Below are positions 50,810 through 59,932 of a DNA stretch of 64,000 nucleotides, piece after piece. The notes under the pieces are model-generated. The model was not told the DNA's origin. It did not search any database and saw only the letters and a program-made list of their open reading frames with translations. Positions within the stretch are counted from its first letter, which is position 1. Each line of letters begins with the position of its first letter. The stretch comes from Brevibacterium yomogidense. GTDB lineage: Bacteria; Actinomycetota; Actinomycetes; Actinomycetales; Brevibacteriaceae. The translations under genes were made by a program, and so were the position numbers. The DNA lies in the NCBI RefSeq assembly GCF_016107685.1, contig NZ_JABASY010000001.1, forward strand, positions 710,187-774,186, written 5' to 3'.

Positions 50810-52561
50810 TCAGTCGAGAGGAACCGCTCCGACGGAGGCGCCCGGCACCTGCTCGTCGCAGTCGAAGGCCGTCTGTACGCTGCCTCGGGTCGCGTTCTGC
50901 ACGGCGTTGAACTCTTCGTCGCCCCGCAGCTCGATGACGAGTGAGATGCCGAGCAGCGCCACGATCAGGGTGAAGGGCAGCGCGGAGAGCATCGCGGCCT
51001 GTTGGAGGGCGGCGAGACCACCGACCAGCAGGAGCACGACGGCGGTCAGCCCGGTGACCAGACCCCAGACGAGGAGCACCGTTCGTCGGGGATTCAGCGA
51101 ACCCTGTGAGGACAGCATGCTGAGCACGAACGTGTTCGCGTCCGCCCCGGAGACGAAGTAGAGGACGACGAGGATGATCGCGATGATCGACGTGATCGTC
51201 ACGAGCGGCAGATGCTCCAGGGTGGCGAAGAACGCGGAGTTGATGTCCTCGAGCGCTGCCGCTCCGATCTCACCGCCGCCGTTCATGTCGATGTTGATGG
51301 CGGTGCCACCGAAGATCGTGAACCAGAGGAAGAAGACGAGGCTGGGGACTCCGACGATTCCCGCGACGAACTCGCGGACCGTGCGGCCCTTCGAGATCTT
51401 CGCGAGGAACACCCCGACGAAGGCTCCCCAGCTCAGCCACCACGCCATCATGAAGTAGGTCCACCACTGCATCCACTGGACGTCTTCCGGTGTGCTCGGA
51501 GTGATGAGGCTGACGGTGAAGAACTCGCTGAGGTACTGGCCCACCGACCGGAAGAACAGGTTCGACAGGAAGTTCGTGGGGCCGACGATGAGGACGTAGA
51601 CGCCCAGTCCTGCGGACAGCAGCATCGTGGTCTGGCTGAGGTATTTGATGCCGCGGTGCACGCCGGACAGGGCGGACAGCGTGAAGAGCACCGTGATGAC
51701 GGCGATGATGACGATCTGTCCGACGAGTGAGGACGGGATGCCGAAGACGCCGTCCAGCCCCTCCGCGATCTGCGCCGCGCCGAGCCCCAGTGAGGTCGTC
51801 GTGCCGAAGAGGGTGGCGATGACGGCGAAGATGTCGATGACCTTCCCCAGCCAGCCGTCGACACGCGCGCCGAAGATCGGGCGGAGCATCGGCGAGACGA
51901 GGCCCGGGCGGTTCCGGCGGTGCGTCGAGTAGGCGATCGCGAGGCCGAAGACACCGAACACGCCCCACGCGTGGGGGCCCCAGTCGAAGTAGGAGAACTG
52001 CATGGCGGTGACTGCCGCGTCCATCGTTCCTGCTTCCGCACGTCCGTGCGGGGGTGCGGCGAAGTGGGAGATGGGCTCTGCGACCGCGTAGCTGATGAGG
52101 CCGATGCCCATCACGGCGGAGAGGACCATCGCGAGCCATGCCCACGTGCTGTACTCCGGGCGTGATGCGTCGGGTCCCAGGCGGATCGTGCCGTAGCGGC
52201 TGAGTGCCAGGTAGATGAGCAGCGCGATACAGCCGAGCGGGACGAGGAGGTACAGCCAGCCCACGCTGCGCGCGGTCGCGTCCATCGCGGACGTCATCGC
52301 ATCGTTGAGAGAGGTGGAGGAGACCGATGCCCAGAGGACGAAGAGCGCGATGATCGAGAGCGCTCCCCAGAACACGGCGTCGACCGGGCGGGGCCGCACG
52401 GATGGCGGGAGTGCCGGGGCTGCCGGTGTGGCTGTGGTGCCTGGGGCTGCCTGGGCGGCCTCAGCCGAGGGGGCGGGCTCAGCCAGAGTGGCTGACCCTG
52501 CCGGGGCGGCCGGAGGGGGTTCAGGAGGGTCGCTGGTCGTACTGCTGTCAGAAAGGTCCAT
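50810..52561 (-). CDS. BCCT-family transporter
   Basis: A 583-residue betaine/carnitine/choline-type transporter with 12 helices. After a Pro/Ala-rich cytoplasmic N-terminus of about 50 residues comes VDAVFWGALSIIALFVLWAS. The Trp-rich signature lies in WWTYFMMAWWLSWGAFVGVF near residue 360, and the glycine stretch in VMGIGLISYAVAEPISHFAA near 145. AAGGAA precedes the ATG. The ligand may be a quaternary amine; its place between hutU and hutI also allows a histidine-derived betaine, but nothing proves that. It converges on hutU across the terminator. Confidence 0.93.
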   Translation of the reverse strand: MDLSDSSTTSDPPEPPPAAPAGSATLAEPAPSAEAAQAAPGTTATPAAPALPPSVRPRPVDAVFWGALSIIALFVLWASVSSTSLNDAMTSAMDATARSVGWLYLLVPLGCIALLIYLALSRYGTIRLGPDASRPEYSTWAWLAMVLSAVMGIGLISYAVAEPISHFAAPPHGRAEAGTMDAAVTAMQFSYFDWGPHAWGVFGVFGLAIAYSTHRRNRPGLVSPMLRPIFGARVDGWLGKVIDIFAVIATLFGTTTSLGLGAAQIAEGLDGVFGIPSSLVGQIVIIAVITVLFTLSALSGVHRGIKYLSQTTMLLSAGLGVYVLIVGPTNFLSNLFFRSVGQYLSEFFTVSLITPSTPEDVQWMQWWTYFMMAWWLSWGAFVGVFLAKISKGRTVREFVAGIVGVPSLVFFLWFTIFGGTAINIDMNGGGEIGAAALEDINSAFFATLEHLPLVTITSIIAIILVVLYFVSGADANTFVLSMLSSQGSLNPRRTVLLVWGLVTGLTAVVLLLVGGLAALQQAAMLSALPFTLIVALLGISLVIELRGDEEFNAVQNATRGSVQTAFDCDEQVPGASVGAVPLD

Positions 52562-52738
52562 GGTTCCTTAGATCTGCTGAGGGGGAGGTCCGCGCAGGCA
52601 GGGGGCGACCCGGTTCACTGCGTGCTGGCGGACGTTCAGAGCCGTTTCGGTGTGCACGGCGCGGTACACACTAGCCCCGAACGCAGGTGGGGACCCTGCC
52701 GTAATCGTCCCTCCGGCCGTTATGGGACGGAGCACACA

Positions 52739-52778
52739 GAAGAACCGCCCCCGCGTGTGGACGCGGAGGCGGTTCTTC
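52739..52778. terminator. Hairpin terminator after the small TM2 gene
   Basis: GAAGAACCGCC pairs perfectly with GGCGGTTCTTC, with inner CCGCG/CGCGG pairing. It lies 26 bases beyond the minus-strand stop at 52804. Confidence 0.82.
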
Positions 52779-52803
52779 GACAGAGGCTGACAGCCTGTTC
52801 GAG

Positions 52804-53124
52804 TCACATCATCTCGGTGATGTTCCCTGCGGTGATGGCGGCGGAGCAGCCACCGGAGATCATGCCGAGGACGATGAGGACGATCGTGACGATGCGGGTG
52901 ACCTTCTTGTGCTGCTCGAATCCTTCAAGCGAGCGCCCGTCCTTGTCACGGGTGTTGCCGGTGAGGACCAGGATGAGGTCGATGAGTGCCCAGATCCCGA
53001 AGCCGCCGGCGGTGATGAGCTTGAGGATGCCCGTGCCGATCTTGCCCAGGTAGAAGCGGTCGATTCCGAGGGTGCCCAGGAACTGTGCGAGGGCCCAGGT
53101 GACGAGGTAGGACTTCTGATTCAT
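52804..53124 (-). CDS. Small TM2-domain protein
   Basis: A 106-residue membrane protein that is almost only a TM2 domain: LVTWALAQFLGTLGIDRFYL, GGFGIWALIDLILVLTGNTR, GRSLEGFEQHKKVTRI, then a second helix IVTIVLIVLGMISGGCSAAI. It closely resembles the central part of the 491-residue protein at 38629, without the QYG region or the extracellular domain. TM2 proteins have no settled function. Monocistronic, with its own terminator. Confidence 0.88.
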   Translation of the reverse strand: MNQKSYLVTWALAQFLGTLGIDRFYLGKIGTGILKLITAGGFGIWALIDLILVLTGNTRDKDGRSLEGFEQHKKVTRIVTIVLIVLGMISGGCSAAITAGNITEMM

Positions 53125-53180
53125 GACTCCAGAGTACTGCGGGGCAGCTCATCGACGGAGTTTTCGCATGTGTCAGTTCA

Positions 53181-53228
53181 GCCACCCCTGCACGGGTGGC
53201 CCGACCGCGTCGTGGGTGCGATCGGGCC
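53181..53228. terminator. Paired hairpins after the LPXTG phosphatase gene
   Basis: GGCCCGA/TCGGGCC (53199-53228) and GCCACCC/GGGTGGC (53181-53200) lie side by side just beyond the minus-strand stop at 53237. They share two bases, so they may be alternative. Confidence 0.5.
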
Positions 53229-53236
53229 GCCCGCGG

Positions 53237-55222
53237 TCACACCTTCCGGCGGCGGGCGGCGACGAGTGCGGCGATGCCGGCGCCCAGCAGTGTCACGCCT
53301 GCGCCCAGACCGGCGAGCGTCGCACCGGTGCGGGGGAGCGCGCCGTCACCGGAGCCACCGTCGCCGGAGCCACCGTCGCCCGAACCGCCGCGTCCGTCGT
53401 CGCCGTCCCCGTCCCGGCCGTCGTCCCCCGGCGCGTCGGACGGGCTGTCGGTCGGCTGGTCCGTGGGCTCGCCAGTGGGCTCACCCGTCGGCGCGTCGGA
53501 CGGGCTGTCCGTCGGGTCGCCTGTCGGGTCCTCGGTGGGGGCTGCGGACGGGTCGTCGGTCGGGTCGGGGGAGGGGGCCTCGGCGACGGTGATGGTGCGG
53601 GTCGCGGTTCCCTCGTTCCCGGCGGTGTCCGTCGCGCGGTAGGTGAGGTCGTAGGTGCCGGCGGTGTCCGTGTCGACAGTGCCGTCGACCGTGATGCCCT
53701 CGTCGGTCAGCTCACCGCAGGTGTCAGAGGCGTCCACCCCGGCCAGCGGGTCGAAGTCCTCTCCGACGGCGACCGTCGCATCACCGGGGGTCTCGATCTC
53801 CGGGGCGGTGCGGTCCTTGACCAGTTCGACCTTGTCGATCTCCTCACCGGTGTCCACGCGCACTGTCGTCGTCGTGATCGAGCACTCGCCCACCGCGACG
53901 TTCGCGGTCGTGGGGGTGAGGGACTGGTCTCGCACCGCCGCCCACGGAGTCGTGTCCTCCGGCTCCAGGTCGTAGTACTTGCTGCCCGACGACGAGTTCG
54001 CCGTGATGTAGAGCAGCTCGTTGCCCTCCGGGTGTACCTGGTCGTGGCCCTCCGGCGCCTGCGTCGTCTCCTCGCTCGCGACGTCGACGCCGTCCATGAG
54101 GTGCGTGCGCGCATAAGAGTGGTCGTGGCCGGCCAGCACCATGTCGATGCCGTCGATCTCCGCGAGGATGGGCGCGAACGCCTCCCGGATCTCCTGCCCG
54201 TCCGTGTGCGCATGCTTCGCCGCGCTGTAGATCGAGCGGTGGAAGGTGAGGATCGTCCACGTCGTCTCCTCGCCCTGTTCGGCGATCGTCTGCTCGATGA
54301 ACTCCCGGTGCGACTCGAAGTCGCGGTTCTCCGTCGAGATGTTGAGGTGCAGGACCCCGTTCTGCGTGAACCAGTAGTTGCCGCCGGTCGGGTCGCCCTC
54401 CCACTGGTTCGGCAGGTTGAAGTGCTGGCTGAACAGGGCCTGCGGCTCCGACCGGTTGAAGTCGTGGTTGCCCAGCGTCTGCGCGGACGTCTGCGTGCGC
54501 ATCTGCTCCGGCGCGAGGTAGCCGCGGTACTCGTCCGGGTTGCCGGAGTACGTCTGGATCTGATCGCCCGCGGACAGGAGGAAGTGCGCGTCGGGAAACA
54601 GCTCGTCCGTCCGGTCGAGCGTCGTCTGCCACCCGGCGCCGTCGTTCTCGATGCTGTCGGAAGACCCGATCTGCGCGTCGCCGATGAACGTGAACTCGTG
54701 CTCGATGTCCTCGTCGTGGTTGCGGAACCGGATGACGTCGGACCAGCCACCCTCGTCGCTGCCCACACGGTACGAGTACGTCGTGTCCGGTTCCAGCCCG
54801 GTCACCGTCGCGTGCACGTAGTCGTTCGTGCCGTCGTCGGATGCGCCGTGCGCCGTCTGCTCGAACGCCTGCGCGTCCTCCGGCAGGGTGTCGTGCTCAC
54901 CGGCCGCGATCTGCACCGATTCGTCGACCCCGGAGTCCGTGAACCACGACAGGTTGCGCTCGCTCGCGTCCGAACCCACGCCCAGCAGGATCGACGACTG
55001 GCCTGCAGACTCCGGCGCCTCGTCGCCGATGCCGTTCGCAGGGGCCGTGTCGTCGGCAGGCTCCGTGTCGTCCGCAAGGTCGTGCGGCGCGGTGGTGCCG
55101 CTCTCCACGTGGGTGACGGGGGAGACGGTGTCCGAGGGCGAGGTCGTGGCCGCTGCGGCGACGGCCGGGCTCAGCAGGGTGAGAGCGGCAGTGGCGGCGA
55201 CGAGCCTGGTCAAGCGAGTCAT
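53237..55222 (-). CDS. Cell-wall-anchored (LPXTG) purple-acid-phosphatase-like metallophosphoesterase
   Basis: A 661-residue surface protein. Signal peptide: LTRLVAATAALTLLSPAVAA. A fibronectin-like N-terminal domain (VTGLEPDTTYSYRVGSDEGG) precedes a calcineurin-type phosphoesterase: FTFIGDAQIGSSDSIENDGA, HFLLSAGDQIQTYSGNPDEY, TLGNHDFNRSEPQALFSQHF and DMVLAGHDHSYARTHLMDG. An Ig-like domain, a repetitive Pro/Thr/Asp/Ser stretch (PTDSPSDAPTGEPTGEPTDQ), Gly/Ser/Asp repeats, the sortase motif LPRTG, a helix and RRRKV end it. AAGGA upstream supports the ATG at 55222. It probably releases phosphate or cleaves phosphodiesters outside the cell. Confidence 0.9.
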   Translation of the reverse strand: MTRLTRLVAATAALTLLSPAVAAAATTSPSDTVSPVTHVESGTTAPHDLADDTEPADDTAPANGIGDEAPESAGQSSILLGVGSDASERNLSWFTDSGVDESVQIAAGEHDTLPEDAQAFEQTAHGASDDGTNDYVHATVTGLEPDTTYSYRVGSDEGGWSDVIRFRNHDEDIEHEFTFIGDAQIGSSDSIENDGAGWQTTLDRTDELFPDAHFLLSAGDQIQTYSGNPDEYRGYLAPEQMRTQTSAQTLGNHDFNRSEPQALFSQHFNLPNQWEGDPTGGNYWFTQNGVLHLNISTENRDFESHREFIEQTIAEQGEETTWTILTFHRSIYSAAKHAHTDGQEIREAFAPILAEIDGIDMVLAGHDHSYARTHLMDGVDVASEETTQAPEGHDQVHPEGNELLYITANSSSGSKYYDLEPEDTTPWAAVRDQSLTPTTANVAVGECSITTTTVRVDTGEEIDKVELVKDRTAPEIETPGDATVAVGEDFDPLAGVDASDTCGELTDEGITVDGTVDTDTAGTYDLTYRATDTAGNEGTATRTITVAEAPSPDPTDDPSAAPTEDPTGDPTDSPSDAPTGEPTGEPTDQPTDSPSDAPGDDGRDGDGDDGRGGSGDGGSGDGGSGDGALPRTGATLAGLGAGVTLLGAGIAALVAARRRKV

Positions 55223-55345
55223 GGGAGTCCTTCGATGGGCGCGGTTCGGGTCGTCCACGACGCTAGGGTCTGAGGATTCACTGACGGTGACCTCCGAGTG
55301 AACTGAAAGGTGTTGGTAGATGTCGAGATGGAAGGAGCTGCGCGG

Positions 55346-55365
55346 GTGTCCGACATGTCGGACAC
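55346..55365. promoter_or_regulatory. Perfect 20-bp palindrome, candidate hut operator
   Basis: GTGTCCGACATGTCGGACAC is fully self-complementary. It lies in the divergent gap, 130 bases before hutI and 124 before the phosphatase gene. A near copy is present before hutU at 48710-48729 and I see none elsewhere in the window. Confidence 0.75.
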
Positions 55366-55494
55366 TGGGGTGGGAGACGCCCACCCGCGGGAGCCCTCAG
55401 GACCGCATACTGGCGGGAGGACGGGCCCGGCCCACACCCACCCGGCCGCACGCCCACCCGCCGAGCCCCGCCCCACCATCCGGAGGAGTCACCG

Positions 55495-56682
55495 ATGACG
55501 ACCCGCATCACCGGCATCGCAGAGCTGGTCACCAACGATCCTGCCCACGCACATCACGCGGACCCCGGCGACCGCCTGGGCGTCGTCCGCGACGCAGTCC
55601 TCGTCGTGGACGACGGGCACGTCGTCTTCGCGGGAACGGCCGCCGAGGCCCCACTCGCCTCTCCATCCGACGTCACCGTCGACGCTTCCGGCCGATCCGT
55701 CGTCCCGGGGTTCGTCGACAGCCACAACCACCTCGTGTTCGCCGGCGACCGCACGGAGGAGTTCGCCGCCCGCATGTCCGGGCAGCCCTATTCCGCCGGT
55801 GGGATCCGCACGACGATGACCGCGACGCGCGCGGCGACGGACGCGCAGCTGGAGGAGAACCTCGTCCGCCTGGTCGGACAGGCCCGCAGACAGGGCACGA
55901 CGACGCTGGAGATCAAGACCGGCTACGGGCTCACGGTCGAGGACGAGCTGCGGGCGCTCGAGATCATCGCCCGCCATACGGACGAGGCGACCCTGCTGGC
56001 CGCCCACATCGTCCCGCCGGAATACACGGACGACCCGGACGGCTACGTCGACCTCATCGTCGAGGAGATGATCCCGCAGGCCACCGCCGCCCGGTGGATC
56101 GACGTCTTCTGCGACCGGGGTGCGTTCACGCCGGAGCAGACGGAGCGGATCCTCGTCGCGGGGAAGGCTGCGGGGCTGCGGCCTCGGGTGCATGCGAACC
56201 AGCTGGAGCAGGGCGAGGGGCTGCAGCTGGCTGCCCGCACAGGCTGCGCGTCCGCGGACCACGCGACGCACGCAACAGACGAGGACCTCGGCGTACTTGC
56301 GGAGTCCGGCACCGTCGCAACCCTGCTGCCCGGCGCGGAGTTCTCCACCCGCGCCACCTACCCGGACGCCCGCCGCTTCGTCGCCGCAGGTGTGGAGCTG
56401 GCGCTCGCCACCGACTGCAACCCGGGCTCCAGCTTCACGAACTCGATGCCGTTCTGCCTGGCTGTGGCGGTGCGCGACATGTTCTTCACGCCCGCCCAGG
56501 CGCTCTACGCGGCGACCGCCGGTGGTGCGCGCGCTCTGCAGCGGACGGATGTCGGCCACCTGAGCGCGGGGGCGCGCGCGGACTTCGCGATCCTCGACGC
56601 GCCCTCCTACGTCCAGCTCATGTACCGGCCGGGCGTCCCCCTGGTCGAACGCGTGTTCCTCGCCGGTGAGGAGCTCACGTGA
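55495..56682 (+). CDS. hutI: Imidazolonepropionase
   Basis: A 395-residue amidohydrolase that opens the ring of imidazolonepropionate to N-formimidoyl-glutamate. Typical parts are [20 protein letters not shown] near residue 66 (metal His pair), [60 protein letters not shown] near 230, and [20 protein letters not shown] near 305. GGAGGAG precedes the ATG. First gene of the main hut unit; a 214-base spacer separates it from hutH. Confidence 0.96.
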   Translation: MTTRITGIAELVTNDPAHAHHADPGDRLGVVRDAVLVVDDGHVVFAGTAAEAPLASPSDVTVDASGRSVVPGFVDSHNHLVFAGDRTEEFAARMSGQPYSAGGIRTTMTATRAATDAQLEENLVRLVGQARRQGTTTLEIKTGYGLTVEDELRALEIIARHTDEATLLAAHIVPPEYTDDPDGYVDLIVEEMIPQATAARWIDVFCDRGAFTPEQTERILVAGKAAGLRPRVHANQLEQGEGLQLAARTGCASADHATHATDEDLGVLAESGTVATLLPGAEFSTRATYPDARRFVAAGVELALATDCNPGSSFTNSMPFCLAVAVRDMFFTPAQALYAATAGGARALQRTDVGHLSAGARADFAILDAPSYVQLMYRPGVPLVERVFLAGEELT

Positions 56683-56896
56683 GGCGGCGCCTCTACCGCT
56701 CGCGCTCCCACGCCGTCCGTTCCCACACCGTCCGTTTTCCAGTGGTCCGTTCCGTCCCGAACCCTTCCCACCCGGCCAGTTCCTTCCACCGTTTCGCCCG
56801 GCCCTTCCCGTTCCGCACTGTCATCCGTCACGATGGGGGTACGGGCGGCATCGTCGGCCACCACCGACTCCCATCGTTCCGCAGCAAGGAGGCTTC
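56683..56896. other. Pyrimidine-rich spacer between hutI and hutH
   Basis: 214 bases. A short hairpin (GAGGC/GCCTC, 56681-56693) overlaps the hutI stop. Positions about 56700-56825 are strikingly rich in C and T on the plus strand, with repeated CCGTCCGTT. AAGGAGG at 56886-56892 is the hutH ribosome binding site. No promoter pair stands out. Confidence 0.55.
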
Positions 56897-58600
56897 ATGA
56901 CCGACACTCCCACCGGCCGCCCGCACGCCGAGCCCACCCCCACGACCGGCCCCGCACACACCGCCGGCCCCGCCGCCACCACCGCAACCGGCACCGGCCC
57001 GCACGTCCGAGAGGTCGCCCTCGACCCGGACCGTCTGAGCTTCGCGGACGTCGTCGCCGTCGCCCGTCACGGCGCTCCCGTCACCGTTCCCGAGGCCGTC
57101 CGCACCTCCGTCGCCGCCTCCCGCGCCGCAGTGGACGCCCTCGCGCACGCGGATCGCCCGGTCTACGGGGTCTCGACCGGGTTCGGTGCGCTCGCCCAGC
57201 GGCACATCCCGCACGACCTGCGGACTCAGCTGCAGAAATCGCTGATCCGGTCCCATGCCGCCGGTGTCGGCACCCCCGTCGAGCCCGAGGTCGTCCGCGC
57301 CCTCATGCTCCTGCGCGCCCGCACGCTCGCGACGGGCCGCACGGGTGTCCGCCCGGAGACCTTCGAGACGTACGTCGCCCTGCTGAACGCGGGGATCACA
57401 CCGGTGGTCCACGAGTACGGGTCGCTGGGCTGTTCCGGCGACCTCGCGCCGCTGTCCGCGTGCGCCCTCGTCCTCATGGGCGAGGGTGAGGTCCACGGAC
57501 CCGCAGCGGACGACGGTTCCCCGTCTGCTCTGATCCCCGCAGCCCAGGCGCTCGCGGACGCCGGCATCGCCCCCGTGGAGCTGCGGGAGAAGGAGGGGCT
57601 GGCGCTCGTCAACGGCACGGACGGGATGCTCGGCATGCTCATCCTCGCCCTCCACGACATCGACGTCGTCCTCACGACGGTCGACGTCACAGCGGGCATG
57701 AGCGTCGAAGGGCTGCTGGGGACGGACCGCGTGTTCCAGCCGGACCTCCACCACCCGCTGCGCCCGCACCCGGGGCAGGCGGAGTCGGCGGCGAACATCC
57801 TCACCACCCTCGCGGAGTCGGGGATCGTCGCGAGCCACCGCGACTCCACCCACCTCGTCCAGGACGCGTACTCACTGCGGTGCGCCCCGCAGGTCAACGG
57901 GGCGGCCCGCGACGCGGTGTCGTTCGCCGCGCAGACCGCCGCCCGTGAACTGCGCGCCGCGATCGACAACCCGGTCGTCCTGCCCGACGGGACAGTGTCC
58001 TCGAACGGCAACTTCCACGGCGCTCCCGTCGCGTACGCACTGGACTTCCTCGCGATCGTGCTGGCGGACGTCGCGTCGATGGCCGAACGTCGCACGGACC
58101 GCTTCATGGACCGGTCCCGCAATCAGGACCTCAACCCGTTCCTCGCGGACGACCCCGGGGTGGATTCGGGACTCATGATCGCCCACTACACGCAGGCCGG
58201 TGCGGTGTCGGAGATGAAGCGGCTCGCCTCGCCCGCGAGCGTCGATTCGATCCCGTCGTCCGCGATGCAGGAGGACCACGTGTCGATGGGGTGGGCGGCC
58301 GCCCGCAAGCTGCGGCGGGCCGTCGACGCGTTCGCGAACGTCGTCGGCATCGAGCTGTACGCCGCCGCCCGAGGTGTCGAGCTGCGCGACGCGGCACCCT
58401 CACCTGTGAGCGTCGCCGTGCTCGACCGGCTGCGTGTCACGGTGCCCGGACCCGGGCCGGACCGCTTCTTGAGCCCCGAGCTCGAGGAGACGATCGGTCT
58501 GGTGCGCAGCGGTGAGATCCTCGCCGCCGCGGACTCCGCGGCCCACCTCGTCCGTGTTCTGCCCGAATTCGACTCTCCCCGCACTGATCCGACCCCCTGA
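56897..58600 (+). CDS. hutH: Histidine ammonia-lyase
   Basis: A 567-residue lyase that deaminates histidine to urocanate. The fold shows PVYGVSTGFGALAQRHIPHD near residue 88. The MIO-forming region is EYGSLGCSGDLAPLSACA, with the triad Cys179-Ser180-Gly181 instead of the usual Ala-Ser-Gly. NPVVLPDGTVSSNGNFHGAP near 355 and the C-terminal VDSIPSSAMQEDHVSMGWAA are standard. About 40 Thr/Pro/Ala-rich residues precede the conserved part, yet AAGGAGG four bases before the ATG supports this start. Ser-Gly are retained, so activity is expected. Confidence 0.95.
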   Translation: MTDTPTGRPHAEPTPTTGPAHTAGPAATTATGTGPHVREVALDPDRLSFADVVAVARHGAPVTVPEAVRTSVAASRAAVDALAHADRPVYGVSTGFGALAQRHIPHDLRTQLQKSLIRSHAAGVGTPVEPEVVRALMLLRARTLATGRTGVRPETFETYVALLNAGITPVVHEYGSLGCSGDLAPLSACALVLMGEGEVHGPAADDGSPSALIPAAQALADAGIAPVELREKEGLALVNGTDGMLGMLILALHDIDVVLTTVDVTAGMSVEGLLGTDRVFQPDLHHPLRPHPGQAESAANILTTLAESGIVASHRDSTHLVQDAYSLRCAPQVNGAARDAVSFAAQTAARELRAAIDNPVVLPDGTVSSNGNFHGAPVAYALDFLAIVLADVASMAERRTDRFMDRSRNQDLNPFLADDPGVDSGLMIAHYTQAGAVSEMKRLASPASVDSIPSSAMQEDHVSMGWAAARKLRRAVDAFANVVGIELYAAARGVELRDAAPSPVSVAVLDRLRVTVPGPGPDRFLSPELEETIGLVRSGEILAAADSAAHLVRVLPEFDSPRTDPTP

Positions 58601-58627
58601 TTCGCCCTGTATCGAAGGAGGAGCCCC

Positions 58628-59932
58628 ATGACGGATGTCGTGTCCCTGCTGGGACAGATCGAGGACACCGGCCGCGACCCCCGAGGTCCCGGCTACGTGC
58701 GCCCGGGCTACAGCCGGGTGGAACGCGAACTGCGCGACTGGTTCATCGCCGAGGCGGAATCGCGCGGCTTCGACGTGGAGATCGACCACAACGGCATCAC
58801 CTGGGCCTGGGTGACCGCGCCGGGAGAGAACGCGGTCGTGACCGGTTCGCACCTGGACTCGGTGCCCGGCGGAGGTGAGTTCGACGGCCCCCTGGGGGTG
58901 GCCTCGGCGTTGGCGGCGGTCGACCAGCTGCGGGAGTCCGGCCGGCTCGCCCGGGCCCGCAGGCCGCTCGCGATCGCGGTGTTCCCGGAGGAGGAGGGGT
59001 CCCGGTTCGGCCTGTCCTGCCTGGGATCGCGGCTGCTGACGGGGGCGGTCGGGCCCAAGCGGGCGCTCGCGCTGACCGACGAGCGGGGCGACACGTTCGC
59101 GGACGTCCTCCGCTCCCACGGCCTGGACCCCGAACGGGTGGGGCGTGACGACGAGCGGCTGGGCCGCATCGGCTCGTTCCTCGAGCTCCACGTGGAGCAG
59201 GGTGTGGGGCTCGTCCGCACGGATCAGCCGGTGGCGATCGGGTCCTCGATCATCGGCCACGGACGGTGGCACATCCGCTATGAGGGAGAGGGCAATCACG
59301 CGGGCACGACACCCATGGCCCAGCGGGCGGACCCCGTCGTCGCGGCGGCGCGGATCATCGGTGACATCCCGACGATCGTCGGCCGCTACGACGGTGCCGT
59401 CGCGACGGTGGGACGGACGCGCGTGCATCCGGGCGGGACGAACGTCATCGCCTCGGCGATGGATCTGTGGCTGGACATCCGACACCCCGATGACGAGGTC
59501 GTCCAGGACGTGATCGAGGAGATCGCCCGCCGCGCACGGGACCGCGCGTCCGGGGCCGGATACCGCGGCCACGACGTCCAGGTCACCGTCGATCAGGAGT
59601 CATACTCGCCGACGACCCACTTCGGTGCGGACCTCACCCAGCGGCTCTCCGCGCTGCTGCCGGACGCACCGCTGCAGGCCTCCGGCGCGGGCCACGACGC
59701 GGGGATCCTCGCCGCACACGTGCCGTCCGCGATGCTCTACGTCCGCAACCCCACCGGCGTCTCCCACGCCCCGGAGGAGGCCTGCGAGGACGACGACGCC
59801 CGCGCAGGCGTGATTGCGCTGGCGGACGCCCTCGCGATGGAGCTGGGCGTCGAGGGCGACGGAGAGGGTGGCGCTGGGCCCGGTGGCGCTGGGCGTGCTG
59901 ACGGGCAGGGTGACGAGGAGCACCGCGCGTGA
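58628..59932 (+). CDS. M20-family amidohydrolase (allantoate amidohydrolase-like), probable N-formylglutamate step
   Basis: A 434-residue binuclear zinc hydrolase. Metal-site motifs are VVTGSHLDSVPGGGEFDGPL near residue 75 (His, Asp), IAVFPEEEGSRFGLSCLGSR near 118 (Glu-Glu), FLELHVEQGVGLV near 182 and SGAGHDAGILAAHVPSAML near 355. By sequence it belongs with allantoate amidohydrolases and N-carbamoyl-amino-acid hydrolases. No HutG-type deformylase is present, and its gene lies between hutH and hutF with a 4-base overlap to hutF. It therefore probably hydrolyses N-formylglutamate, the HutF product. That assignment is inference; the family call is firm. Confidence 0.9.
   Translation: MTDVVSLLGQIEDTGRDPRGPGYVRPGYSRVERELRDWFIAEAESRGFDVEIDHNGITWAWVTAPGENAVVTGSHLDSVPGGGEFDGPLGVASALAAVDQLRESGRLARARRPLAIAVFPEEEGSRFGLSCLGSRLLTGAVGPKRALALTDERGDTFADVLRSHGLDPERVGRDDERLGRIGSFLELHVEQGVGLVRTDQPVAIGSSIIGHGRWHIRYEGEGNHAGTTPMAQRADPVVAAARIIGDIPTIVGRYDGAVATVGRTRVHPGGTNVIASAMDLWLDIRHPDDEVVQDVIEEIARRARDRASGAGYRGHDVQVTVDQESYSPTTHFGADLTQRLSALLPDAPLQASGAGHDAGILAAHVPSAMLYVRNPTGVSHAPEEACEDDDARAGVIALADALAMELGVEGDGEGGAGPGGAGRADGQGDEEHRA

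Noticed and set aside
42217-52561. Reading the acyl-CoA cluster plus the BCCT transporter as a carnitine (cai) operon
   Set aside because: There are two dehydrogenases, no CaiC ligase, and the transporter is 5 kb away behind hutU with its own terminator. Kept only as a remote possibility.
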